Positions 16,828 to 24,671 of a DNA stretch of 34,490 nt are shown piece by piece. The position numbers were made by a program, and so were the translations under genes. Within the stretch, counting starts at the first letter, position 1; each line of letters opens with the position of its first letter. A model generated the notes under the pieces. The model ran no database searches, was not told the DNA's origin, and saw nothing but the letters and a program-made list of their open reading frames with translations. The stretch is taken from the NCBI GenBank assembly GCA_009775125.1, contig VSPD01000030.1, positions 1-34,490 of the forward strand, read 5' to 3'. Source of the stretch: Muribaculaceae bacterium. GTDB lineage: Bacteria > Bacteroidota > Bacteroidia > Bacteroidales > Muribaculaceae.

Positions 16828-17148
16828 TCAGCCGATGACTTCGAGCGTGAGGGGAGCGAATCGTGCCGCGGCGTCGGCGATGGCCTGGTCGAGCGAGAGG
16901 CGCAGGGAAAGGCAGTAGAAGCGTGAGCCGGTGGCCTGGGCCAGGATGTTGCCCTCGCGGTAATCGGTGCCGGCGAAGGCAATGCGGCAGTCGCCCTCGA
17001 CGGCGAGGCTGCGGAGAGTGGCGCGTCCCTGAGGCGAGAGGCCGTCGGTGATAAACGCCGCGCGTGTTTTCTTTTTCTGTGCACGGAACATGGGACGCGA
17101 CCCGTTGCGGTGCTCCTCCATTTTCTTTTCCAGGTAGTTGTCGGCCAT
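16828..17148 (-). CDS. Truncated SDR/Rossmann-like protein
   Basis: A 106-residue protein of unknown function. After a charged start (MADNYLEKKMEEHR) and a basic linker, residues about 29-106 follow the first half of a short-chain dehydrogenase: beta1 AAFIT, a loop DGLSPQG where TGxxxGIG is expected, helix RATLRSLAVEG, beta2 RIAFAGTD, and a segment ending ADAAARFAPLTLEVIG where SDRs read RFGxxDVLVNNAG. It stops there and lacks the catalytic Ser-Tyr-Lys half. The frame is intact, and a well-formed promoter lies at 17205-17236, so a maintained small protein is more likely than decay. It sits directly downstream of a complete SDR gene. The SDR relationship is my inference from motif order. Confidence 0.65.
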   Translation of the reverse strand: MADNYLEKKMEEHRNGSRPMFRAQKKKTRAAFITDGLSPQGRATLRSLAVEGDCRIAFAGTDYREGNILAQATGSRFYCLSLRLSLDQAIADAAARFAPLTLEVIG

Positions 17149-17175
17149 AAGGTGTAAGCTAAATTAAGCGATAGG

Positions 17176-17199
17176 CGCAAGCCGGAGGCTCGCGTTCCT
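17176..17199. repeat. Variant of the GGAACACAAGCC palindrome
   Basis: CGCAAGCC-gga-GGCTCGCG followed by TTCCTG is the same element as at 8663-8686, with A-to-G and T-to-C changes in both arms. It lies in the leader of the truncated SDR-like gene, just downstream of its predicted transcription start. Confidence 0.65.
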
Positions 17200-17204
17200 G
17201 CGTG

Positions 17205-17236
17205 CAAAGTTAGCAATAAAGCGGATGAACGGCAAA
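17205..17236 (-). promoter_or_regulatory. Promoter of the truncated SDR-like gene
   Basis: On the minus strand, TTTG at 17236-17233 and TAACTTTG at 17212-17205 are separated by 20 bases. The -33 element begins right after the SDR stop codon. The predicted leader is about 53 nucleotides and contains the palindrome at 17176-17199. Confidence 0.75.
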
Positions 17237-18031
17237 TTATTCTGCGGTTTGATTGTCTTGGAGGGCGAGGGCGGTGGGGTTGTGGCAGGTCATGCCGCCG
17301 TCGACCACGATGGTCTGTCCGGTGATGTAGCGGGCATCGTCGGAGGCAAGGAAGGCCACGGTGGCGCCCACGTCGTCGGGGTCGCCGAGATATGGCAGCG
17401 GAGTCTGCAAGGCAAATACAGCCCTGACATCCTCAGGGAGATTGTCGGTGGCAGCCTTGGTGAGGATAAGGCCGGGTGCGACGGCGTTGCAACGGATGCC
17501 GCGGCGGCCGTATTGGGTGGCAGTGTATTTGGTAAGGGCTATTACTCCGGCTTTCGACATGCCGTAGAGAGTGCCGCGGAAGTCGCCGGTCATGCCCGAG
17601 ATAGAGGCAATGTTCACTATTGCCGTTCCGTCCGGCATATATGGCAGGGCCGTGCGCGTGGCCAGGAGCGAGCCTTTAAGGTCGATGGTCATGGCGGCTT
17701 CGAAATAGGCGGGGTCGAGGCCGGCTACCGGGCCGTCGCGCCGCATATCGGTGCCTCCAACATTGTTTACGAGCACGTCGATGCGCCCGAAACGCGCTAC
17801 GGTGTCGTTGATCGCTTTTTCTACGGAGACCATGTCTGTGCCGTCGTAATATACGCCCCAAGCCTTTAAGCCGGCGGCAGAAAGCCGGGCGACAGTGTCA
17901 TTGACATGGTCGATATTATGGGCCGATATTATTACCGTGGCGCCTTCTGCGGCCATCCGTCGGGCCGATGCATATCCGATACCTCCCGTAGAGCCGGATA
18001 CAAAAACGATTTTATCTTTAAATCTATCCAT
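17237..18031 (-). CDS. Short-chain dehydrogenase/reductase
   Basis: A 264-residue classical SDR, an NAD(P)-dependent cytoplasmic oxidoreductase. The Rossmann dinucleotide motif is SGSTGGIG (12-19), and the NNVGG motif (89-93) stands in for NNAG. The catalytic residues are Ser143, Tyr156 and Lys160 in YGMSK, followed by NAVAPGLILT and the C-terminal ITGQTIVVDGG typical of FabG-like and sugar/alcohol dehydrogenases. The substrate cannot be read from the sequence, and fatty-acid synthesis is not implied. The gene starts 49 bases after the tRNA-Thr terminator. A palindrome (18034-18059) sits immediately upstream. The -7 sequence inside it (TATGTTTA) is a poor match to the consensus. Confidence 0.93.
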   Translation of the reverse strand: MDRFKDKIVFVSGSTGGIGYASARRMAAEGATVIISAHNIDHVNDTVARLSAAGLKAWGVYYDGTDMVSVEKAINDTVARFGRIDVLVNNVGGTDMRRDGPVAGLDPAYFEAAMTIDLKGSLLATRTALPYMPDGTAIVNIASISGMTGDFRGTLYGMSKAGVIALTKYTATQYGRRGIRCNAVAPGLILTKAATDNLPEDVRAVFALQTPLPYLGDPDDVGATVAFLASDDARYITGQTIVVDGGMTCHNPTALALQDNQTAE

Positions 18032-18033
18032 TC

Positions 18034-18059
18034 AGCGTATGTTTTTTAAACATAACGCT
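18034..18059. promoter_or_regulatory. Palindrome at the SDR start, possible operator
   Basis: AGCGTATGTTT and AAACATAACGCT form an imperfect inverted repeat 2 bases upstream of the SDR start codon. It could be an operator or an mRNA hairpin occluding the start. No regulator gene lies next to it. Confidence 0.4.
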
Positions 18060-18079
18060 TTGTGCAATACGATTGTTCC

Positions 18080-18123
18080 AAAAAAATTAAAAGGCAATTA
18101 ATTGAGACAATTAATTACCTTTT
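18080..18123 (-). terminator. Terminator of tRNA-Thr
   Basis: AAAAGG-c-AATTAATTG (18089-18104) and CAATTAATT-a-CCTTTT (18108-18123) form a 16-bp stem around a 3-base loop. The single non-Watson-Crick position is a G-U wobble only in the minus-strand RNA. A seven-T run (18086-18080) follows, two bases after the stem. Confidence 0.88.
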
Positions 18124-18126
18124 TTG

Positions 18127-18202
18127 TGGAGCCGCGAGTGGGACTCGAACCCACGACCTTTTCGTTACGAATGAAATGCTCTACCAACTGAGCTATTGCG
18201 GC
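18127..18202 (-). tRNA. tRNA-Thr (anticodon CGU)
   Basis: The reverse complement folds as a cloverleaf: acceptor GCCGCAA with TCGCGGC (offset pairing includes the A/T end), D arm GCTC/GAGC with AGTTGGTA loop, anticodon loop TTCGTAA (anticodon CGU, reading ACG), and T arm GTGGG-TTCGAGT-CCCAC. The 3' end reads T-CCA, so CCA appears to be genome-encoded with U as discriminator. The last anticodon-stem pair is an A-C mismatch next to the loop. A promoter (18231-18261) and a strong terminator (18080-18123) make it a single-gene transcript. Confidence 0.95.
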
Positions 18203-18230
18203 AGTGACAATGCGCTCGACATTGCAGGTG

Positions 18231-18261
18231 CAAAGGTAAGGGGAATTTGCGAGATGTGCAA
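18231..18261 (-). promoter_or_regulatory. Promoter of tRNA-Thr
   Basis: On the minus strand, TTG at 18261-18259 and TACCTTTG at 18238-18231 are separated by 20 bases. The predicted start near 18227 leaves about 25 nucleotides of 5' leader for RNase P removal. Confidence 0.75.
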
Positions 18262-18296
18262 GTTTTTGGGCGAAAAGTTTTTTTGTGGGGGAGTTG

Positions 18297-18344
18297 GGAA
18301 GTTGGAAAGTAGGGAAGTTGGAAAGATTGGAAGTTGGGGAGTGT
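18297..18344. repeat. Three tandem 16-bp G-rich units downstream of secA
   Basis: Units at 18297-18312, 18313-18328 and 18329-18344 each begin GGAAGTTGG. The first two differ at only three positions and the third is more diverged. A related G-rich stretch with the same words lies on the other side of secA (about 21849-21875). Confidence 0.75.
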
Positions 18345-18347
18345 GGA

Positions 18348-18389
18348 GGAAAAACAGGACAGCCGCCGGAGTGGCGACTGACCTGTTTG
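18348..18389 (-). terminator. Intrinsic terminator of secA
   Basis: Arms at 18352-18367 and 18373-18388 pair through AAACAGG, CAG and CGCC blocks around a 5-base loop. One interruption is a G-U wobble and the other a U-U mismatch in the minus-strand RNA. A T-run follows on the minus strand from 18354. It lies about 25 bases beyond the secA stop. Confidence 0.85.
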
Positions 18390-18411
18390 GATGGAATTGT
18401 TTTTTTTGTGA

Positions 18412-21400
18412 TTAGAGGCCTCGGCCGTGGCAGTTTTTGTATTTTTTGCCGGAACCGCAGGGGCAGAGGTCGTTACGGCCTACGCGCGGAGCAGCTTTGA
18501 CGGGCGTGGCAGGTTGCTGCTGGCCACGGGGCGCGGATGCCGCGGCGCGCTGAGCGGCAGCGGCTTCTTCGCTGGGAAGTGTGGCGCGCGAGGTCTTGTA
18601 GTCGGCGCCGGTGCGTGTGCGGGGCATGGCGCGGCCGAATTCGGGGTCGGCTTTGCGTTCGGCTTTTTCGGGGTCGACTTGTTGTTGCTGCTGAGGCTGG
18701 GGCTGCTGTTGCTCGGGACGGGGCTGCGGGATATAGAGCTGGCCACGCATGAGTGATGCAACGGCGCGGTTGTTGAGGTTGGAGAGCATGCGCTCGAACA
18801 TGTGGAAAGATTCAACCTTGTAGATCACGAGGGGGTCTTTCTGCTCGTAGGAAGCGTTCTGTACCGACTGTCGGAGTTGGTCGAGTTCGCGGAGGTGTTC
18901 TTTCCAGAGTTCGTCGATTACGACGAGCATTATTTTCTTGTGCCATTCCTTGACGATGGAGTTGGCTTCGGTGGAAGCGGCTTCCTGAAGGTCGAAGAGG
19001 ATGGGGTAGATCATCTTGCCGTCGGTGACGGGCACGTTGCGCACGCCTGTCTCGCCGGCTTCGACAGCGCGGGCCACGAGCGGGGCGAGTATCTCGCGGA
19101 TGCGGGCGGAGCGACGGTCGAGGGTGTCGATGGCGGCGGCGTAGATTTTGTCTACTTTTTCCTCGCGCGAGAGGTTGGGGAATTCTTCGGCGGTAAAGGG
19201 CGGCTCGATGGTGAGTACTTTGGCCATTTCGAGACGGAGGTCGTCGAAGTCGGAGGGCATCTCATAGGTCATGACGATGTTTTCGACGGTGTCGTAGATC
19301 ATGTTTGCTATGTCGATGCCGATACGTTCGCCAAGCACGGCGTGGCGGCGGCGCGAGTAGATGTAGGTGCGCTGCTTGTTCATCACGTCGTCGTATTCGA
19401 GGAGACGCTTGCGGATGCCGAAGTTGTTTTCTTCGACACGTTTCTGGGCTTTCTCGATGGCGTTTGACACCATTTTGCCTTCGATGGGCTCGCCTTTTTC
19501 CCAGCCCATGCGGTCCATGAATTTCATGACCTTGTCGGATGCGAACATACGCATCAAGGGGTCTTCGAATGATACGAAGAATACAGACGAGCCGGGGTCG
19601 CCTTGACGTCCGGAACGGCCGCGCAACTGGCGGTCGACGCGGCGCGATTCGTGGCGTTCGGTGCCTATGATGGCGAGGCCGCCGACTTCTTTGCCGGCTT
19701 CGATTTCGCGGTCTTTGATTTCCTTGACTGCTTTGGTGAGCTTGATGTCGGTACCGCGGCCGGCCATGTTGGTGGCGATGGTCACGGCGCCTTCTTTACC
19801 GGCGAGGGCCACGATGTCGGCTTCCTTCTGGTGGAGTTTGGCGTTGAGCACATTGTGGTCGATGCGGCGCATCTGGAGCATACGGGAGAGTTTCTCGGAG
19901 ATTTCCACCGATGTGGTGCCCACGAGCACGGGGCGTCCGAGAGCGTGGAGGCGTTCGATTTCAGCGATTACGGCATCGTATTTTTCGCCGCGGGTGCGGT
20001 AGATGCGGTCGTTGAGGTCGACACGGGCGATGGGTTTGTTTGTCGGGATTGTGACAACATCGAGCTTGTAGATGTCCCAGAATTCGCCGGCTTCTGTTTC
20101 GGCGGTACCTGTCATGCCGGCGAGGCGGTGGTACATGCGGAAGTAGTTTTGGAGAGTGATAGTGGCGAATGTCTGTGTGGCAGCCTCCACTTTCACGTTT
20201 TCCTTGGCCTCGATAGCCTGGTGGAGGCCATCGGAATAGCGGCGGCCTTCCATGATACGGCCTGTCTGCTCATCGACGATTTTGATTTTTCCGTCGTCGA
20301 TTACGTATTCTACGTCTTTTTCGAAGAGGGTGTATGCTTTGAGGAGCTGTGTCACGGTGTGGACGCGCTCGGCCTTTACGGCGTAGTTCTGCATGAGCTC
20401 GTCCTTGCGCTGCTGACGCTCTTCGAGGTTTTCGATGTGCTCGAGCTCGGAGAGTTGCGATGCTATGTCGGGGAGGACGAAGAATTGGGGGTCTTCGGCC
20501 GAGCCGGTGAGTTCGTCGATGCCTTTGTCGGTGAGTTCTACCGAGCGGTTCTTTTCGTCGATAACGAAGTAGAGGGGGTCGGTCACCTTGGGCATCTCGC
20601 GGTTGTTGTCCTGCATGTAGTAGGCCTCGGTTTCGAGGAGGATATTTTTCATGCCCTCGAGCGAGAGGAACTTGATGAGCTGGTTGTTTTTGGGCAGGGC
20701 CTTGTAGCAGCGGAAGAGGAGCATGGCGCCTTCTTTGCGCTTGTCCTTGTCGTCGGATTCGATAAGGCGTTTAGCCTCGTTGAAAGTCTGCACGAAAAGG
20801 CGTTGCTGGGCCTTGACAACGTTTTCGACGTTGTGCTTGTATTGGTCGAAATATTGGTCGTCGCCTTTGGGCACGGGGCCGGAGATGATGAGCGGTGTAC
20901 GGGCGTCGTCGATAAGCACGGAGTCGACCTCGTCGACAATGGCGTAGTAGTGGGGACGCTGCACGAGGTCGTCGGGGTCCATGGCCATGTTGTCGCGGAG
21001 ATAGTCAAAGCCGAACTCGTTGTTGGTGCCGAAGGTGATGTCGCAACGGTAGGCGGCGCGGCGTTCGGGGGTGTTGGGCTGGTGCTTGTCGATGCAGTCG
21101 ACCGTAGCGCCGTGGAACATATAGAGCGGGCCCATCCATTCGGAGTCGCGCTTGGCGAGGTAGTCGTTGACAGTGACGACATGTACGCCGCGGCGCGAGA
21201 GCGAGCGGAGGAACACCGGCAGGGTTGCAACGAGGGTCTTGCCCTCGCCGGTGGCCATTTCGGCGATTTTGCCTTGGTGGAGCACGATGCCGCCGAGGAG
21301 CTGGACGTGATAGTGAATCATGTCCCATGTCATCTCGTTGCCGCCTGCCATCCAGTGGTTTTTCCAGAGGGCTTTGTCGCCGTCGATGGATACGAAGTCG

Positions 21401-21828
21401 CGGCCTTGTGCGGCGAGGTCGCGGTCGAGTTGGGTGGCGGTTACCTCTATCGTTTCGTTGTGGGCGAAACGCGCCGCGGTTTCACGCACGGTGGCGAACA
21501 CCACGGGCAGGTGGTGGTTGAGGCGTTCTTCGAGGATATCGAGGATGGATTTTTCGTGGGCGTCGATTTCGTCCCAAAGGGGCTGACGCTTGTCGAAGGG
21601 AAGTTTTTCGATTTCCTCTTTCTTTTCGGCTATTGCTTTTTCGTCGTCGGCGATTGCGGCCGCAATGTCGGCGCGCACTTCGTCGATTTTGCCGCGAAGC
21701 TGGTCGTTGGTGAGTTTTTCGAGTTCGGGACGGAGGTCTTCGATTTGTTTTGCGATGGGTTCGAGGGCCTTGCGGTCGCGTGTGGCCTTGTCACCGAATA
21801 TTTTTTTAAGTATATCTGTGAATGACAT
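18412..21828 (-). CDS. secA: Preprotein translocase ATPase SecA
   Basis: A 1138-residue SecA, the motor that drives Sec-dependent export through SecYEG. Visible parts are Walker A ATGEGKT (192-198, Lys197), the DEAD-type box DEVD (299-302) followed by SVLIDDARTPLIISG, the preprotein cross-linking and scaffold regions, and NMAGRGTDIKL with the RQLRGRSGRQGDPG arginine-finger segment in NBD2. After a Gln/Pro-rich linker (about 1030-1055), the C-terminal zinc motif CPCGSGKKYKNCHG has ligands Cys1122, Cys1124, Cys1133 and His1134. The length is larger than E. coli SecA (901) because of insertions typical of Bacteroidota. It lies 48 bases downstream of the degenerate phosphatase gene with no visible promoter of its own, so it may be cotranscribed with it. 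A strong terminator follows. Confidence 0.99.
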   Translation of the reverse strand: MSFTDILKKIFGDKATRDRKALEPIAKQIEDLRPELEKLTNDQLRGKIDEVRADIAAAIADDEKAIAEKKEEIEKLPFDKRQPLWDEIDAHEKSILDILEERLNHHLPVVFATVRETAARFAHNETIEVTATQLDRDLAAQGRDFVSIDGDKALWKNHWMAGGNEMTWDMIHYHVQLLGGIVLHQGKIAEMATGEGKTLVATLPVFLRSLSRRGVHVVTVNDYLAKRDSEWMGPLYMFHGATVDCIDKHQPNTPERRAAYRCDITFGTNNEFGFDYLRDNMAMDPDDLVQRPHYYAIVDEVDSVLIDDARTPLIISGPVPKGDDQYFDQYKHNVENVVKAQQRLFVQTFNEAKRLIESDDKDKRKEGAMLLFRCYKALPKNNQLIKFLSLEGMKNILLETEAYYMQDNNREMPKVTDPLYFVIDEKNRSVELTDKGIDELTGSAEDPQFFVLPDIASQLSELEHIENLEERQQRKDELMQNYAVKAERVHTVTQLLKAYTLFEKDVEYVIDDGKIKIVDEQTGRIMEGRRYSDGLHQAIEAKENVKVEAATQTFATITLQNYFRMYHRLAGMTGTAETEAGEFWDIYKLDVVTIPTNKPIARVDLNDRIYRTRGEKYDAVIAEIERLHALGRPVLVGTTSVEISEKLSRMLQMRRIDHNVLNAKLHQKEADIVALAGKEGAVTIATNMAGRGTDIKLTKAVKEIKDREIEAGKEVGGLAIIGTERHESRRVDRQLRGRSGRQGDPGSSVFFVSFEDPLMRMFASDKVMKFMDRMGWEKGEPIEGKMVSNAIEKAQKRVEENNFGIRKRLLEYDDVMNKQRTYIYSRRRHAVLGERIGIDIANMIYDTVENIVMTYEMPSDFDDLRLEMAKVLTIEPPFTAEEFPNLSREEKVDKIYAAAIDTLDRRSARIREILAPLVARAVEAGETGVRNVPVTDGKMIYPILFDLQEAASTEANSIVKEWHKKIMLVVIDELWKEHLRELDQLRQSVQNASYEQKDPLVIYKVESFHMFERMLSNLNNRAVASLMRGQLYIPQPRPEQQQPQPQQQQQVDPEKAERKADPEFGRAMPRTRTGADYKTSRATLPSEEAAAAQRAAASAPRGQQQPATPVKAAPRVGRNDLCPCGSGKKYKNCHGRGL

Positions 21829-21876
21829 GAGTTTTCTTTGAGTTTGTAAGTTGGGAAGATGGGAGTTGGAGAGAGG

Positions 21877-23499
21877 TTATCTCGTGAGTTTGAGGGGAGG
21901 GAGAGATGCCGCGTTGGGCGAGCGGATGCGCATGAGGCGCGTTACCGTCGGGGCTACGACGCGTATGTCGACAGGGGTGTCGATTCGACGGGGGTCGACA
22001 TCGGGAGCCATGATAAAGACGGGCGCTGTGGCCGATGCTGCGCGCACCACTTGGTTTGGCCGTTCGGGCCGGTTGTTGAAATCGTCGGTTATTTTCCAGC
22101 CGGGAGTCACGGCGATACGCACGTCGCCGGCAGTGGCCACATCGGTGTTGCGCTTTTCGGCGTCGCCGTTTGTGCCAACTTCACCGCCGAGGATGTCGTC
22201 GATAGTGAAGGCCGAGCTTACGCCCGACATGCGCTGGAGGAAGGACGCCACCTCACGTCGCACTTCGGTGAGGTTCTTGTTGCGGTCCTTTATAAGTTTA
22301 TGGTTGAGGTAAAAATCGCCACGGTGGTAGCCGGTGACCCAGTCGCCGTTGCCGTACATGGCCATGAGATACATGTTGAGGAGCGACATGGCCTTGCGTG
22401 TGGAAAACTCGCCGAACGGAAGATTCCAACGCTCGTCGTCGCGGCGGCTTGTCGACGGCGGAGGTGTGGCTGCAAGGAAAATGAGGGTATTGTTGAGCCC
22501 GACTTTTGTGTCGATAGAATTAAAAAGCTGGGCCAGGTTGGCGTCGAGGCGGTAATATGCGTCTTGGAGCTCGTAGCGGTTGTCGGTATTCTTGGAATAG
22601 GCAAACGGCTCTACGGTGTATGCGAGCGAGAGAATGTCGGAGCCGCCCTCGTGAGTGCCGAGCTTGAGATTGTCGAGGTGGGAGATAGCCATTGATGTAA
22701 CCTCGGCGTTGACGGCCGGGGAATTTTTGAGCATGGCTATTTTTTCGGTATCGGTTCCGGGGCGGTAGACGTAGCGGAACGGATAGTGCGTAAGGTGGTC
22801 GGGCAGGAGCAGATAGCGGTCGGCCGGGAGCAGGGGCGTCCATTGCATTGTGTCCATGCGCGATCGCAGGGGGTGCATGCGGTTGCGCAGCCCGATTTCT
22901 GTGGGTGTCTCGGCGTAGAACGACGATGAGGCCCAGTTGGCATTACGGTCGTTGAGCCATATGGCGGAGTTGCCGGCGTGTCCGGCCATAATCACGGCCT
23001 GGGTGGGGTCGGGCGCGATGGCGTAGGCGTAGGTCACTCCGGAGCCGGCAATGCGGGCCTCGTCGGCGATTGTCGTTACTGCCAATGCCCGTGGCGACAC
23101 GGTGATGTCGGTGAAATTGCCAAGGACTGCCGGGTCGTTGAGCACGTCGGCAGGGCGTAAAGTATTGCGGTCGAATACCTCGGCGGCGGGGATGCCGTTG
23201 CGAGCCGGTGCCGCGCCGGTAAAAATCATTGCAGTGGCAGCGGCCGGGTCGACGGCTGTGCCGTAATCGGCGTTGGCAATTACCACGCCGTTGGTTATAA
23301 GGCGGTTGAATCCGCCATCGGAGAAATGACGACGGAGCAGGTCGATATATTCTTCCTGCAAGCCCTCCACTACGATGCCGACCACGAGCTTGGGACGCTC
23401 GACCGTCTGCGCGCCGACAGTGACGCCCAACATCGAAGCGATGAAGGCGACCACAAGACGCGAACCGAGGGAGTCGTTATTTCCTAATTTTATTGACAT
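21877..23499 (-). CDS. Alkaline-phosphatase-superfamily protein, probable pseudoenzyme
   Basis: A 540-residue exported protein (hydrophobic signal about 14-30, ending VGAQ) with the fold signature of PafA-like monomeric alkaline phosphatases, KLVVGIVVEGLQEEY at 37-51 and IFTGAAPARNGI at about 92-103. Compared with the family, the metal-binding Asp of GIVVD is Glu45, the nucleophile Thr in YTGPGHAS aligns with Pro85, the Asp and His of TDYxGH align with Pro and Ser in TVEPFAYSK, and the TADHG ligands align with AATPP (343-347). A catalytic phosphatase is therefore unlikely; a binding or scaffolding role is inferred. The start overlaps the end of the DUF4105 gene by 23 bases, indicating translational coupling, and secA follows 48 bases later. 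The frame is intact throughout. Confidence 0.82.
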   Translation of the reverse strand: MSIKLGNNDSLGSRLVVAFIASMLGVTVGAQTVERPKLVVGIVVEGLQEEYIDLLRRHFSDGGFNRLITNGVVIANADYGTAVDPAAATAMIFTGAAPARNGIPAAEVFDRNTLRPADVLNDPAVLGNFTDITVSPRALAVTTIADEARIAGSGVTYAYAIAPDPTQAVIMAGHAGNSAIWLNDRNANWASSSFYAETPTEIGLRNRMHPLRSRMDTMQWTPLLPADRYLLLPDHLTHYPFRYVYRPGTDTEKIAMLKNSPAVNAEVTSMAISHLDNLKLGTHEGGSDILSLAYTVEPFAYSKNTDNRYELQDAYYRLDANLAQLFNSIDTKVGLNNTLIFLAATPPPSTSRRDDERWNLPFGEFSTRKAMSLLNMYLMAMYGNGDWVTGYHRGDFYLNHKLIKDRNKNLTEVRREVASFLQRMSGVSSAFTIDDILGGEVGTNGDAEKRNTDVATAGDVRIAVTPGWKITDDFNNRPERPNQVVRAASATAPVFIMAPDVDPRRIDTPVDIRVVAPTVTRLMRIRSPNAASLPPLKLTR

Positions 23500-24661
23500 A
23501 AATATATGATGCCGAGCGCATTAAGTCGCAGCCGACAAGCGGAATAAAAGCCGTGTTGAAGGCTTGCGCTGTCAGCGGCCAGAGCAGACAAAGCGCAATG
23601 AGCACTGCAAAGTTAATAAATTGATAGCAAATTACCGCATTTTTCCATTTTTTTATCCATATTCCCACTGCGGCAATGAGGCAGAACGGGTTGAGCCACC
23701 CATAGAGCCAGTTGGGCGAAGTGGCTTCGTGAAGCGACACGAAAATGAGGAATGTGAGCAAAAGCCCTGCAAGGCCGAATGTGCCGAACAGCGCGGTGTC
23801 GAGCCAGCGCGTGGAGCGGCCGCGGCGGATGTCGCGGATGGTGATGGCCGTGCAAATGACGAACAGCGCCCAGAAAACTGCATCGGGAGTAAGAAACCAA
23901 GGCGTGGGGCCAAGGATGGCCGATTCTTTGCCTTGTTGCAGGATTTTTCCTTCGCCGGAAATGGGACGGCCGCCCGCGGTGGCACCGGGCAACTGGTCGG
24001 CTACCACTACCGGCGCGAATGTTTTTTCGCGGGGATTGATTTCACGGTCGATGCCCGAGCCGAGGGCTATGTCGATGCCGAACTGATACCAGGGATAGTT
24101 TTTGTGATAGCGGCGCATGACTTGGCGGAAAGTGCGGTCGGCGGCGGCATCCGAAGCCGGTTCGCCAACGATTATGGAGTCGCCGATGGCAAGCTCCACG
24201 ATGCGCAGAGGGCGAGTCACGCAGTTGTCGAGCACATAATTGTAGCGGTAGTAGCGGTTTTCGGGGCGATAATTGTCGTAAATCATTTCCATGAGTCTCG
24301 CGGTGGCCACGGAGTCGAGAGCGAGAGGGTATTCCATGAGGGTGCGTCCCTCGCGGCGGTAGGCCTCGGAGACATAACGCCAGGGGATGATGCCCATTGA
24401 ATATTCGGCATCGCCTTTGACGAAGCGGTAGATGAAATTCGGCGAGTCGAAGTCGAACACGCCGTATGTCACCATGAAATCGGACATTGGGCCGCCGTTG
24501 ATGCGCAAGGCGGCATGGCCTTCGAGCTCGAACACCTCGGGTCCCGGCTCGACAACGATAAAACTCACCTCCGGCGTTTTCGACGAAGGCGACGCATAAG
24601 CCGCCACGGCCACAATCGTGCAAAGAAATGCAGCGATAATATGTCTGATATTGTTCATCAT
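23477..24661 (-). CDS. DUF4105-type (Lnb N-terminal) membrane protein
   Basis: A 394-residue protein. The start at 24661 is chosen over an upstream ATG at 24694 because that one lies upstream of the -7 box (24672-24679). A signal peptide (about 1-23, ending AAYA) precedes a periplasmic domain. The two signature blocks of the DUF4105 family are visible: ELEGHAALRI with His49, and YNYVLDNCVTRPLRI with Cys147. These resemble the His/Cys pair of NlpC/P60-like papain-fold enzymes; catalysis is inferred from that likeness. Residues about 265-394 contain four probable membrane helices (such as WALFVICTAITI, FGLAGLLLTFLIFV and VLIALCLLWPL). The gene overlaps the degenerate phosphatase gene by 23 bases, and secA lies further downstream, suggesting an envelope-related operon. 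Confidence 0.85.
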   Translation of the reverse strand: MMNNIRHIIAAFLCTIVAVAAYASPSSKTPEVSFIVVEPGPEVFELEGHAALRINGGPMSDFMVTYGVFDFDSPNFIYRFVKGDAEYSMGIIPWRYVSEAYRREGRTLMEYPLALDSVATARLMEMIYDNYRPENRYYRYNYVLDNCVTRPLRIVELAIGDSIIVGEPASDAAADRTFRQVMRRYHKNYPWYQFGIDIALGSGIDREINPREKTFAPVVVADQLPGATAGGRPISGEGKILQQGKESAILGPTPWFLTPDAVFWALFVICTAITIRDIRRGRSTRWLDTALFGTFGLAGLLLTFLIFVSLHEATSPNWLYGWLNPFCLIAAVGIWIKKWKNAVICYQFINFAVLIALCLLWPLTAQAFNTAFIPLVGCDLMRSASYIYVNKIRK

Positions 24662-24671
24662 ATTTTCGCTG

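Noticed and set aside
18297..18344. CRISPR array
   Set aside because: The three 16-bp units are contiguous with no spacers and no cas genes are near.
19603..21825. Plus-strand 740-codon open frame opposite secA
   Set aside because: It is a shadow of the secA reading frame: low-complexity Phe/Val/Gly/Asp/Glu-rich translation, no start context or promoter, and no family motif.
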